Below are positions 6,681-15,458 of a stretch of 64,000 bases of DNA, piece by piece. Origin of the DNA: Verrucomicrobiota bacterium (GTDB lineage: Bacteria; Verrucomicrobiota; Verrucomicrobiia; Opitutales; Opitutaceae). The stretch is from positions 1-64,000 of the forward strand of contig JACTNC010000053.1 in assembly GCA_014584295.1 (NCBI GenBank). Reading direction: 5' to 3'. How positions within the stretch are numbered: the stretch's first letter is position 1; every line of letters starts with the position of its first letter. The notes below the pieces were generated by a model, which made no database searches, was not told the origin of the DNA, and saw only the letters and a program-made list of their open reading frames with translations. Both the position numbers and the translations under genes were made by a program.

Positions 6681-8711
6681 ATGATTGAGCCAAACGAAAT
6701 TCTTTCCGCTGACGATCCGCGCCTGACGGCCTATGCCCTGGGCGAGCTGGATGGCGTTGAGCGCGAGGTCGTGGAAGCGGCTGTGCGCAATGATCCGTTG
6801 CTGCAGGCGGCGGTTGCAGAGATTCGATCCTTTGCCGGCGAACTTGCCCAGACCCTGGAAGCGGAGGATGCCGCATTGGCCAAATTTTCCCCGGCCCCGC
6901 AGACGAATGCGCTGGAAGCCGAGGTGCCAGGCAATGAGGAAACGCCGCTGCGAGGAAAACTGCTGCGATTTCCCGCGCTCTATTATGTTTTTGCCACAGC
7001 GGCTGCGGCTGGTTTTGCGGTCATGGTCGCGCTTCATCCCTCCGCGGAGTCCCCCTTCCGCGCGATACAGGCACCGATGCAGGTGCATTTCAGCGATGAA
7101 GCTCCACACGAATCTGAGGAAGGCCTCGGAGCGGCTGCCGCACCTGCGGCAAGCATGGCTGAGGTCGCAGAGCGCAAGACGGAAGTGCCGCAGCGACCGG
7201 TCATGCCTGAGGTGGCGAAACGTGTCCCCGTTTTGCAAAACCGACTCCCTGTGGATGTCGCCGCAGATCTCGCCGCGGCATCCCATCGTCAAGCACCCGA
7301 GAACGGGTTTGTCGATTCGAAGGACCGGCCTGTTTCCACCTTCTCCATGAACGTCGAGACGACGGGTTATTTGAACGTTCGGCGATTCCTCAACCAGGGA
7401 AAACTCCCGCCAAGGGATGCGGCGAGGATCGAAGAACTCCTCAACTACTTCCCCTACTCCTACCCACCGCCCTCGAGGAAGGAATCGGCGGAAAATGCTC
7501 CCGCGTTTGCCGCGGACCTGGAGGTTGCAGCCGCGCCCTGGGCGCCGGAGCACCGCCTCGTGCGGGTGGCGCTGAAAGGGCGGGAGCTGAGCGCGGGGGA
7601 ACGTGCTCCAGCGTCGCTTGTATTTCTGATTGATGTCTCGAACTCAATGAATGCCCCCGACAAGCTTCCGCTCGTAAAGGATTCGCTGCGGGAGCTCCTC
7701 GGTCGCCTGCGCGACGACGATCGTCTCGCCATCGTCACGCACGCAGGAGAGGCAGGTCTGGTATTGCCGGCGACGCCCGTACGAGACCGCGAACGGATCC
7801 TTGCAGCCCTGGAGGCACTTGTGCCCGTGGGCGCTGCGTCGGGATCGACGGGGATCGAACTCGCCTATGATATTGCTAAGGCGAATCGGGCGGGACCAGG
7901 TCTGACGCGGGTGATCCTGTGCACGGATGGCGGCACCGATGCAGGCATTTTGAGCGGACGCGAAGAGGTCCGCCTGATAGAGGAGAATGCGCGCAACGGC
8001 GTGTTTCTCACGGCCCTGGGTTTTGGAATGGACAGCCACCAGGAGGCCATGCTCGAGCAACTGGCGGCAAGAGGCAAAGGCACGCATGGCTACGCGGGTT
8101 CTCGTCGCGAGGCGGAGAGACTCATGGTTGAGCAGGTCGGCGACGCGCTGGCACCGATCGCAAAGGACGTAAGAATCCGGATCGAATTCAACCCCGCGCA
8201 CGCCGTGCAGTACCGGCTGATTGGCTACGAAAACCGCGCGGATGAACCCCACCGCCTCGCGAATGGTGCCGCTGCTGCGGAAGTGGTCGGATCCGGACAC
8301 AGTGTGACGGCGCTTTACGAAGTCATTCCTCCCGATGCAGCGGACGCGGGAACGACTTCATCGACTCAGTTCGCACACGGGGGACAGACAAGGCGTATTC
8401 AGAACTCCGATACTCCAACGGTGCTGCTTACGGTCCTTGTGGGGTACAAGGAGCCTACGGGTGATGTCAGCCGGGAGCTGCAGTTTTCCCTTTCGGACGG
8501 AGGGCAGGCCTTCGAAGCGGCGTCGCCCGACTTCCAATTTGCCGCAGCCGTGGCCGCCTTCGGCATGGTGCTGCAGGAGTCGCCACTCCGCGGCGGGGCA
8601 AGCTACGCAGCCGTGAGCGATTGGGGGCTTCGGGGCGCAGTCCGCGATCCGGGTGGCTATAGGGCGGAATTTCTGGACCTTGTGCAACGGGCGCAGCACC
8701 TTGCCCGCTGA
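6681..8711 (+). CDS. YfbK-like VWA-domain protein with anti-sigma-like N-terminus
   Basis: The order of parts is: residues 1-60, a soluble anti-sigma-like segment (DDPRLTAYALGELDG...V..A...DP.L) lacking a zinc CxxC; a basic stretch and one membrane helix near residues 97-115 (FPALYYVFATAAAAGFAVMV); a low-complexity Ala/Glu region; the YfbK N-terminal domain (STFSMNVETTGYLNVRRFLN); a VWA domain with the MIDAS motif LIDVSNSMN near residue 317; and a C-terminal DUF3520 domain (VRIRIEFNPAHAVQYRLIGY). The bulk would be periplasmic. Together with the sigma factor just upstream it suggests a membrane sensor that may release sigma; this is inferred from context. Confidence 0.85.
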   Translation: MIEPNEILSADDPRLTAYALGELDGVEREVVEAAVRNDPLLQAAVAEIRSFAGELAQTLEAEDAALAKFSPAPQTNALEAEVPGNEETPLRGKLLRFPALYYVFATAAAAGFAVMVALHPSAESPFRAIQAPMQVHFSDEAPHESEEGLGAAAAPAASMAEVAERKTEVPQRPVMPEVAKRVPVLQNRLPVDVAADLAAASHRQAPENGFVDSKDRPVSTFSMNVETTGYLNVRRFLNQGKLPPRDAARIEELLNYFPYSYPPPSRKESAENAPAFAADLEVAAAPWAPEHRLVRVALKGRELSAGERAPASLVFLIDVSNSMNAPDKLPLVKDSLRELLGRLRDDDRLAIVTHAGEAGLVLPATPVRDRERILAALEALVPVGAASGSTGIELAYDIAKANRAGPGLTRVILCTDGGTDAGILSGREEVRLIEENARNGVFLTALGFGMDSHQEAMLEQLAARGKGTHGYAGSRREAERLMVEQVGDALAPIAKDVRIRIEFNPAHAVQYRLIGYENRADEPHRLANGAAAAEVVGSGHSVTALYEVIPPDAADAGTTSSTQFAHGGQTRRIQNSDTPTVLLTVLVGYKEPTGDVSRELQFSLSDGGQAFEAASPDFQFAAAVAAFGMVLQESPLRGGASYAAVSDWGLRGAVRDPGGYRAEFLDLVQRAQHLAR

Positions 8712-8866
8712 CGCATGGCACTGCATTCTCCGGGAAAGGGGAGCAGCGGGTTAAGTAGGCCGAAGCGGGGTGGCGGAGGCCCCCCGGGGACCTGATGTGC
8801 CATCAGAGACAACGGTTGAGCCAACCGGAGTCTTGCGCGTCGGCCGGACGACGTTTCCATCGAGTC

Positions 8867-9577
8867 ATGGGCAGCAATGATTGGGTGTTGGGATTCGATG
8901 CCGACGACACGCTCTGGCACAACGAGACCGTCTTCGAGGATGTGCACGTGCGGTATCGGGCACTGCTGTCGCGTTTTCACGATGCGGCGACCGTGGACCG
9001 GGTGCTCTTTGCGACAGAGATGCGAAATCTCGAGAAGTACGGGTATGGAATCAAGGGGTTCATGCTTTCCGCAATCGAGACCGCCATTGAACTGAGCAAT
9101 GGCAGGATCGGCGCGACGGAGATTCAGGAACTCATCATGCTCGGGCAGAACATGCTGGCGCATCCCGTTGAGCTTCTGGATGGCATTCATGAAATCATTC
9201 CCCGCCTCGCGAGCCAGCACCGCCTTCTCTTGATCACAAAGGGCGATCTCAAGGATCAGGAGCGCAAGCTGGAAAAGAGCGGGCTCCTGGATCATTTCGC
9301 ACACATCGAGATCGTGTCGGAAAAGGATGTCGTGACCTATGGGCGAATCCTGCGCCGATACGATGTGAATCCCGACCGGTTCGTGATGGTGGGAAATTCG
9401 ATGAAATCGGACATCCTGCCTGTGCTCGAACTCGGAGGCGCGGGGGTGCACATTCCCTATGCGCTGATGTGGGGCGGGGAGAAGGTGGATGTCATGCCCG
9501 CTGCGAACGGCAGGTTTCATCAATTGAAATCAGTGCGGGAACTGCCCTCGCTCCTTGGGGAGATCGTCCGGCGATGA
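8867..9577 (+). CDS. HAD-superfamily hydrolase (phosphatase)
   Basis: All HAD motifs are present: DADDTLW (motif I, nucleophile Asp plus acid/base Asp), LLLITKGD (motif II Thr), a conserved Lys in the ..SEKD region, and VGNSMKSDILP (motif IV Asp). A helical cap lies between motifs I and II (subclass C1). The 236-residue length suits small-molecule phosphatases; the substrate cannot be assigned. The chosen ATG gives MGSNDWVLGFDADDT; an upstream in-frame start at 8795 would add 24 non-conserved residues. It converges with the histidine kinase gene. The 155 bases upstream contain a small hairpin (CTGATG/CATCAG at 8792-8806). Confidence 0.88.
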   Translation: MGSNDWVLGFDADDTLWHNETVFEDVHVRYRALLSRFHDAATVDRVLFATEMRNLEKYGYGIKGFMLSAIETAIELSNGRIGATEIQELIMLGQNMLAHPVELLDGIHEIIPRLASQHRLLLITKGDLKDQERKLEKSGLLDHFAHIEIVSEKDVVTYGRILRRYDVNPDRFVMVGNSMKSDILPVLELGGAGVHIPYALMWGGEKVDVMPAANGRFHQLKSVRELPSLLGEIVRR

Positions 9578-9628
9578 GCCTGCGGCTCCGCCTTCCCGCC
9601 AGCATCTGCGACCTGAGTCTTGCCGCAG

Positions 9629-10711
9629 TCAGGATTGGATTGGAACAGCGACGGTCACGCGCAGGCCGCGCCCGCTGGAATGATTGCGTGCGCGAATCGT
9701 GCCACCGTGCAGGGTTGCGATGCGCTCGCAGAGGGTGAGCCCGAGTCCTGCGCCCGCGGGGGCAGGTGAAACGTCCGAATGCACGTGGCGGACAAAGGGT
9801 TCAAAAACGCGATAGTGCTGATCGACCGGCAATCCCGGGCCCTCATCCGTCATGACGAGCTGCCAGCGACCATTCCCCGCAAAACATTCGACCGTGATCG
9901 TGCTCTCCCGGGGACTGACCGCCAGGGCGTTCGACAGCAGGTTGAGAAAAAGCTGGCGAAGGAGGCTTTCGTCGACGACCTGCACGCCGCCAGTGGACTT
10001 CGCTGCGACAACGTGCACGCCGTGTTCCGCCGCGAGGTTGGCGGCGTCGCGCACCAGTTCGTCGACCAATGCGGAGAGATCGGTGGGCTTGAGATTGACC
10101 AGGAGAGTGCCGCTGTCGGCCTTTGCCAGGAAAATCACGCCGTCGATCATGCGCTGCAGACGTCCCATCGCAGCGCCGAGATCGCCGATCGCCATGGCTG
10201 CCTCACGATTGGCGGAAGCCGCAGGACGAAGCCGCTCAATGGTCTGCTGCATGTCAGCCAGGGACTCCTTGATCTCGCGGGCGGAAGCCTCGGTCAGCGT
10301 GTGGGCCTGTGCGTTCAGGCTTTCCACCCGCTCGAACAATTGGTTCAGCACGATTCCGATCGCAGCGATGTCATCCTGCGTATCGGCCAATTCGATGCGT
10401 TTGTCGCCGGTGCTCCGATGGGCCGATTCGACGGATTCTCGAAAATCCCGCAATGGACGGAGAAGGATGCGCGCCCCCAGCCAGCCAAGCGGGACGCAGC
10501 ACAGGAGGCTGGCAAAGAGAACAATACCTGAGGCCAGCGCGTAGTCCTTGAGCAGGCTGCGCTGCAGGGTGTTGAGTTCCCCACCCTGAAAAATCCAGGC
10601 GCCGTGCAGAAATACGCCGCAGCCCAGGAGGGCAATGAACGTGATGATCACCACGGCAATGGCGATGCGCTTGGTGATCTGACGATCGAGGGATCCTGCG
10701 GGAAGGGCCAT
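9629..10711 (-). CDS. Sensor histidine kinase homologue lacking the usual phospho-accepting histidine
   Basis: Two membrane helices (about residues 15-37 and 58-80) enclose a very short periplasmic loop, followed by HAMP (RILLRPLRDFRESVES) and a two-helix dimerisation region ending IFLAKADSG. The ATPase domain keeps the N box (LFLNLLSNALAVS), G1 (TDEGPGLP), the F box (FEPFVR) and G2 (GAGLGLTLCERIA). Where kinases have 'ASHELRTPL', this protein reads EASAREIKESL (residues 141-151), so the His is not at the expected place. The nearest His is at 137. No response regulator is adjacent. It may be a degenerate kinase, a regulator of another kinase, or use a different residue. Confidence 0.85.
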   Translation of the reverse strand: MALPAGSLDRQITKRIAIAVVIITFIALLGCGVFLHGAWIFQGGELNTLQRSLLKDYALASGIVLFASLLCCVPLGWLGARILLRPLRDFRESVESAHRSTGDKRIELADTQDDIAAIGIVLNQLFERVESLNAQAHTLTEASAREIKESLADMQQTIERLRPAASANREAAMAIGDLGAAMGRLQRMIDGVIFLAKADSGTLLVNLKPTDLSALVDELVRDAANLAAEHGVHVVAAKSTGGVQVVDESLLRQLFLNLLSNALAVSPRESTITVECFAGNGRWQLVMTDEGPGLPVDQHYRVFEPFVRHVHSDVSPAPAGAGLGLTLCERIATLHGGTIRARNHSSGRGLRVTVAVPIQS

Positions 10712-10874
10712 GGTCGGACGACGTCAGACAATCCCCACAGCCGGGGGGAGTGCAAGCCTTGCGGATTTCGTCGGAAGAGCAACGAGGGATGCCTCCCTAC
10801 TCCATTCTCGTGGATCCGGCAGGCGGTGATTTTCCCTCGCGTTTGGCTTTCGTTTGCTCCCACGATTTCGGCGC

Positions 10875-12008
10875 ATGGCAGAAAAGCCTTTTCAATTCAT
10901 CTGTGGTGCGGATGACTACCTCGTCAATCGGGTGGGCAGGGAGCATTATGATGCGCTGGCAAAGGAAATTGCCGATGAATTTTCGCGTGAAATCTTGAGC
11001 GGATTCTCGAACAATGTCGGCGAGGTCGAGGCTGCGGTGAATCGCTTCAGAGAGAGCGTCCAGACGATCTCCATGTTCGGCGACCGCCGGCTGGTCTGGC
11101 TGAAGGACGTGAATTTTCTCGCGGATACGGTCACAGGCAGGGCCGAGAGCACGCTGAAGTGCGTGGAGGCGCTTCAGGAGATCCTGGCCTCGGTGGATCC
11201 CCGGCATGTGGCGGTGCTGGTGACGGCGGCGCCGGTTGACCGACGTCGGGCATTTCCAAAATGGTGTGAGAAGCATGCCGAATTTGTGCTTGTCGGTGGA
11301 GGAGAGGGACAGACGGCGTCGGAGGCACTGGCAGGTATCGTGATGGCCGAGGCAAAATCGTTGGGGGCATCCTTTGGGCCGGGTGCCCTTGATCTGCTCC
11401 TCGCAAAGGTGGGAGCCAATTCCCGGTTCCTGATTGAGGAGACACGGAAGCTTGCCACCTACGCAGCTACTGGCGGAGGTTCGGCCGCGGATGACGAAGC
11501 AGTTGTGGCACGCATCGAGGAGTCCCATGTGGCCGAACTCACGCCGAATGTGGCCGAAGGCGATTTCTTCGAGGCGGCGGAGGCCTTTTTTGAAGGCAAT
11601 CTCGTGCGCACGCTCAAGGCATTGGAGCATCATTTTTTCAATGATGGCGACGCTCGCCCGATCCTGGCCGCGCTTCAGAATCGTAACCGGCTTCTGCTGC
11701 AGGTGCGCGCGCTCGTTGACGCGGGCGATGCACGCGTCGGACCCCGTGGACTGGACGGTTTATCGCGCGCAGCGGGAGTCTACGGACGTCACTTTGCCGG
11801 AGTTGGAGAGAAGAGTTCCTTCAATCTATTCAGCCAGAACCCGTGGTACATCGGCAAGCTGGCGGGAGGTGGCAAGCTTCCGAGCATGAGGCGCCTGATC
11901 GACAATCAACTCGAATTTGTGGCGGCATTCGAGGAAATCATACGCAGGCCCGGTGATCAGCCCGAGGTGCTCCGCGACATGGCGGTGAGGTGCCTGGCGT
12001 CGGCGTGA
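10875..12008 (+). CDS. holA: DNA polymerase III subunit delta (clamp loader)
   Basis: The 377-residue protein has the delta-subunit layout: FQFICGADDYLVNR at the start, an N-terminal AAA+ fold with a degenerate nucleotide site (SMFGDRRLVWLKDVNFL), the mid-domain SRFLIEETRKLATYA, and the helical collar domain with ALEHHF...ILAALQNRNRLLLQVRAL. HolA opens the beta sliding clamp within the clamp loader. The ATG at 10875 (MAEKPFQFICG) fits the family; a TTG seven codons upstream is possible. PVC versions are divergent but recognisable. It is divergent from the histidine kinase gene with 163 bases between them. Confidence 0.85.
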   Translation: MAEKPFQFICGADDYLVNRVGREHYDALAKEIADEFSREILSGFSNNVGEVEAAVNRFRESVQTISMFGDRRLVWLKDVNFLADTVTGRAESTLKCVEALQEILASVDPRHVAVLVTAAPVDRRRAFPKWCEKHAEFVLVGGGEGQTASEALAGIVMAEAKSLGASFGPGALDLLLAKVGANSRFLIEETRKLATYAATGGGSAADDEAVVARIEESHVAELTPNVAEGDFFEAAEAFFEGNLVRTLKALEHHFFNDGDARPILAALQNRNRLLLQVRALVDAGDARVGPRGLDGLSRAAGVYGRHFAGVGEKSSFNLFSQNPWYIGKLAGGGKLPSMRRLIDNQLEFVAAFEEIIRRPGDQPEVLRDMAVRCLASA

Positions 12009-12084
12009 CGCGAATGGCGCACGGGCACTGACCTTATTTCGATCGGAAGCAGCAAGGAGGTTCGTGAATGTATGTTCTCCGACC

Positions 12085-13056
12085 TCAGAGCCACTTCCGT
12101 TTTCGCATGAAACGCAGCATGGCTAGCGTGCTCACAAGCACGAGGGCGGCCGCACCCGCGTAACCGTGCTTCCATTCAAGCTCGTGCATGTTTGAAAAAT
12201 TCATGCCGAACCAACCGGCGAAAATGAGGACAGGGATGGTGAGTGCGGTGATGCCTGTCAGGACGCGAATCCCTTCATTAGCCTCATGGCTCGAGCGGTT
12301 GAGGTAGACGCGGAACGAAAGGATGAGCTGCTCCGCCCAGGCATTGGCCTGGCCCTCAATGCGCGCAAGATCCTCCGTCAGGTCACGCAGATAGGGAACC
12401 ATCACACTGCGGATCAGCTTCAGCTTCCCATCGGAGAGTGTGCCCACGATTTCCCTCTGGGGACGCACGATCTGACGCAGGGCGGAGAACTTTTTCCGAA
12501 GGGAAACCACGAGCGGAAAGAGTTCGTCGGGTGGCATTCCCTGGAGTACGCCTTTTTCGACACAGTCCAATTCCTCGTGCAGGGCGTCCATTGCCGGTTT
12601 GTAGGCTTCAACGATGTGGTCCAGGATAACATGGGTAAACCGGTCGGGACCCCGAACCAGCGTTGATGGATTTTTCTGATAGCGCTCCAAGACCGCCTGA
12701 ACAGGCCGCAGTTGCAGCTTGTGATAGGTCAGGAGAAAATTGCGGCCGAGGAAAAAGTTAAGCTCGGTCGTCGTGAAATGCTCGGTCTGTTTGTAGTCGA
12801 CCGCGTGCATCACGAGGTAAAGATAGTCATCGAACTCCTCGAGTTTTGGAAACGGCGTGTCGATCACACAGTCCTCAATGGCGAGCGGATGGATGGCAAA
12901 GGCCGTTTCGAGCACAGCCTGAGTCTCTTCCGGAGTAGGCTCGGAGAGATCGACCCAGAGCAGGACGCCGGGCTCAGTGCGCAGGGCGCCGAGTGATTCG
13001 ATCGGCGGGTTCTGGGCGACGATCTTGTTTTCCCGGTAGACGAGGGTCGTGACCAT
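12085..13056 (-). CDS. corA: CorA-family divalent cation (Mg2+/Co2+) transporter, copy 1
   Basis: This 323-residue CorA has the N-terminal cytoplasmic alpha/beta domain (LLWVDLSEPTPEE, HPLAIEDC), the long stalk helix (LRKKFSALRQIVRPQREIV, LIRSVMVPYLRDL), and two C-terminal membrane helices with the signature GMN at 284-286 (GWFGMNFSNM), the selectivity loop of the pentamer. The C-terminus is the usual basic tail (RFMRKRKWL). It lies nine bases downstream of a second corA in the same direction. The paralogues share the plan but differ clearly in sequence, so the duplication is old. Confidence 0.93.
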   Translation of the reverse strand: MVTTLVYRENKIVAQNPPIESLGALRTEPGVLLWVDLSEPTPEETQAVLETAFAIHPLAIEDCVIDTPFPKLEEFDDYLYLVMHAVDYKQTEHFTTTELNFFLGRNFLLTYHKLQLRPVQAVLERYQKNPSTLVRGPDRFTHVILDHIVEAYKPAMDALHEELDCVEKGVLQGMPPDELFPLVVSLRKKFSALRQIVRPQREIVGTLSDGKLKLIRSVMVPYLRDLTEDLARIEGQANAWAEQLILSFRVYLNRSSHEANEGIRVLTGITALTIPVLIFAGWFGMNFSNMHELEWKHGYAGAAALVLVSTLAMLRFMRKRKWL

Positions 13057-13065
13057 GGCGGGCAG

Positions 13066-14034
13066 CTAGATCCAGCGTTTCCGTTTGCACCAGAGCCACA
13101 TCAGGTAGGTGGATATGCCGGTGGCCAGGATCACGCCAGGATAGCCATAGGGCGATGCCAGTTCCGGCATGTGGGTGAAATTCATGCCGTACCATGTCCC
13201 GAAAACAATGCCGGGCAGGCTGATGGCCGTGAGCGCGGTCAAGGCCTTGATGCCCTCGTTGGCCTGGAAGGATGACTTGTTGAGATAGAGGTCGAAGGAG
13301 ATCAGCAGTTGGTCCGCGAAGGACGCCGCAGTTTCATCGATGCGGATCAGGTTGTCCCGCAAGTCGCGAAAATACGGCAGCATCACCGAGCGGATCATCT
13401 TGGATTCGCCGCGGGAGAGGCGGGAAATCATGTCCCGCTGAGGACGCACAATCTGCCTTAGGTGCGCGATCTCCCCGCGGACCTCGAGAAGCTGCGCTGT
13501 GAGACCGGGGTCCGAACTGCTCAGGACCGACTCTTCGATCGATTCAAGCTCCGCTCGCAGTTCCTCGGTCGTGGGCTGAAAGTTGTCGACGAGCGCGTCG
13601 ATTATGAGGTGCGCCAACCGGTCGGGTCCCCGTGCAACCGAGCCGGTTGTCCTGACGCAGCGATCGATGACGGTCTCGATGGATTTTACAGAGGGGGCGT
13701 GATAGGTGACCAAAAAATCCTTGCCGAGAAACAAATTAAGCTCGGTGGTGTTGAATTTCTCTGTTCGCGTGAAGTCGACCGCATGCGTCACCACAAACAG
13801 GTAGTCGTCGTAGTCTTCCGCCTTCGGCAGCGAACTCGGTGTGCGACAGTCTTCGATGGCAAGCGGGTGGAACTGAAAGACGCCTTCCAGGATTTCATGG
13901 ACCTCCTCATCGGTCGGATTTACAAGGTCCACCCAGAGCAGGAGCCCTTTGTCCGCGCGCACTAGCCGCAGGGCCTCGGACTCGAGGTCGCGGCCCACCA
14001 GTTTTCCGTCGCTGAAAACGAAGGATCGAATCAT
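13066..14034 (-). CDS. corA: CorA-family divalent cation transporter, copy 2
   Basis: This 322-residue protein starts MIRSFVFSDGKLVGRD and has LLLWVDLVNPTDEEVHEILE, FHPLAIEDC, the stalk motif HLRQIVRPQRDMI and the pore loop GTWYGMNFTHMPEL with GMN at 283-285, ending WLWCKRKRWI. The frame is open further upstream, but that extension runs antisense to the nrdB gene and shows no CorA similarity, so the start at 14034 is preferred. It is first in a two-gene corA operon. CorA pentamers are normally homo-oligomers; whether the two subunits mix is unknown. Confidence 0.92.
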   Translation of the reverse strand: MIRSFVFSDGKLVGRDLESEALRLVRADKGLLLWVDLVNPTDEEVHEILEGVFQFHPLAIEDCRTPSSLPKAEDYDDYLFVVTHAVDFTRTEKFNTTELNLFLGKDFLVTYHAPSVKSIETVIDRCVRTTGSVARGPDRLAHLIIDALVDNFQPTTEELRAELESIEESVLSSSDPGLTAQLLEVRGEIAHLRQIVRPQRDMISRLSRGESKMIRSVMLPYFRDLRDNLIRIDETAASFADQLLISFDLYLNKSSFQANEGIKALTALTAISLPGIVFGTWYGMNFTHMPELASPYGYPGVILATGISTYLMWLWCKRKRWI

Positions 14035-14316
14035 GCTCGGCGGGCGATGCTGCCGAGTGCTTCCACGGTGGCAAGCCTTCTGCCATCCTGCTCCACCGGT
14101 CCGACCCGGGCATTCTTGCGGATCCGTGGCGGTTTGAGAAAAAGACTGGGAAATCTGCCCCGGCTGTGCCTCAACTGTCGGAGCATCACAGCGTGCCTCC
14201 GGATGCCTGTTGTGGAAACGTCCCGACGGACTTCTCTTCCAGCTTCCTGGCCGTTGGGTTCGCCTTTTCCAGTCGATTTCCTCAATTCCCCTCCTGCAAG
14301 TCCTCTCAATCTTCCT

Positions 14317-15402
14317 ATGCACAAGACCTTCATTGTTGGAAACAAGTCCTTCGTTCTCGATCAGGCCAAGGCCGAGGAGGCCTTTGCCGCGAAACGGGTC
14401 ATCAATGGCCGCGAGACCATGACCTTCAATCTGCTGCCTTTGAAGTACCAGTGGGCCTATGAGCTCTACCGGAAGATGAAGGCGAACCATTGGGAGCCCG
14501 AGGACATCCCGATGGGCAAGGACATCGAACAGTGGCGGGACACAAAGACTGTAACCGACATCGAGCGGTGGATCATACGCATGGGCATCGGCTACTTTTC
14601 GGCAGCGGAGGGCATTGTCGGTGACAACATTCAGCATGTCGTTCGCGAATTGGTGACCGCGCCCGAGCTCAAACTCGTACTCGGCCGCCACGCACATGAG
14701 GAAAACATCCACGCGGATTCGCTGCTCTATATGATCTCGTCGCTGGGAATCAATCCGCATGAGTGCGAGGCGATGTTCGAGGATGTGCAGACCATTGTGA
14801 GGAAAAACGAATTCGTGACCCGCATTTCCAGGGATCTCCGCCGCGATCTCGACCTCACGCGACCCGAAAACAAGCGGCTTCTTGCGAAGAATATCTTTGT
14901 CTTTGGGCAATGCATGGAAGGCACCCAGTTCTACGGGCTATTTGGCATGATCCTCTCGCTCTACCGCCAGAACAAGTTTCCCGGCATCGGCCAGATGTTC
15001 CGCTACACGCTACGCGATGAGAGCAACCACATTGAGGTATTCCGGAATCTCTTCATGGATCTGGTCGAAGAGAATCGCGACATCTGGACGGCCGAGTTCA
15101 AGGAAGAGCTGCGCTCGACGATGGCCGAGGCTGTACAGCTCGAAAAGGATTTCATCCGCGATTGCCTGCCGGTCAACGCGGTGGGACTCGCGGTGGACGA
15201 GTTCCTGCAATACATTGATTACATCGCTGATCGACGCCTGGAAGGAGTGGGCCTGGGGCTGCTGGCGCCCGGGGTGAAAAATCCGCTTCCCTGGCTGGCC
15301 GAGATGATGGACATCAAGAAAGAGCAGAATTTCTTTGAGGGTCGCGTGACCGAGTACCAGAAGGCATCGTCGCTTGAGGGCGCGCACGACGACGACCTCT
15401 GA
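14317..15402 (+). CDS. nrdB: Ribonucleotide reductase beta subunit, class Ic-like (radical Tyr replaced by Leu)
   Basis: The 361-residue protein carries all six metal ligands of class I beta subunits: E98 (SAAEGIVGD), E129 and H132 (HEENIHAD), E201 (CMEGTQFYG), E235 and H238 (RDESNH). Aligning E129..H132 with E. coli E115..H118 puts L136 at the position of radical Tyr122, and the first ligand is Glu rather than Asp. Both traits match class Ic enzymes such as that of Chlamydia, which use a Mn/Fe cofactor instead of a tyrosyl radical. The alpha subunit is not in this window. The start MHKTFIVGNKSFVLD follows a 282-base gap that holds no other gene. Confidence 0.93.
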   Translation: MHKTFIVGNKSFVLDQAKAEEAFAAKRVINGRETMTFNLLPLKYQWAYELYRKMKANHWEPEDIPMGKDIEQWRDTKTVTDIERWIIRMGIGYFSAAEGIVGDNIQHVVRELVTAPELKLVLGRHAHEENIHADSLLYMISSLGINPHECEAMFEDVQTIVRKNEFVTRISRDLRRDLDLTRPENKRLLAKNIFVFGQCMEGTQFYGLFGMILSLYRQNKFPGIGQMFRYTLRDESNHIEVFRNLFMDLVEENRDIWTAEFKEELRSTMAEAVQLEKDFIRDCLPVNAVGLAVDEFLQYIDYIADRRLEGVGLGLLAPGVKNPLPWLAEMMDIKKEQNFFEGRVTEYQKASSLEGAHDDDL

Positions 15403-15458
15403 GTGCAGATTTCCGGCAACGCATCATTCACCCGCCTCCTGTTCGCCGAGGCCATCAG

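Noticed and set aside
6138..7553. 471-codon open frame antisense to the sigma factor and VWA genes
   Set aside because: The + strand carries sigma region 2/4 and VWA motifs; the antisense product has no recognisable feature.
14035..14910. Long N-terminal extension of the second corA
   Set aside because: It runs antisense through nrdB and has no CorA similarity; the ATG at 14034 starts the family sequence.
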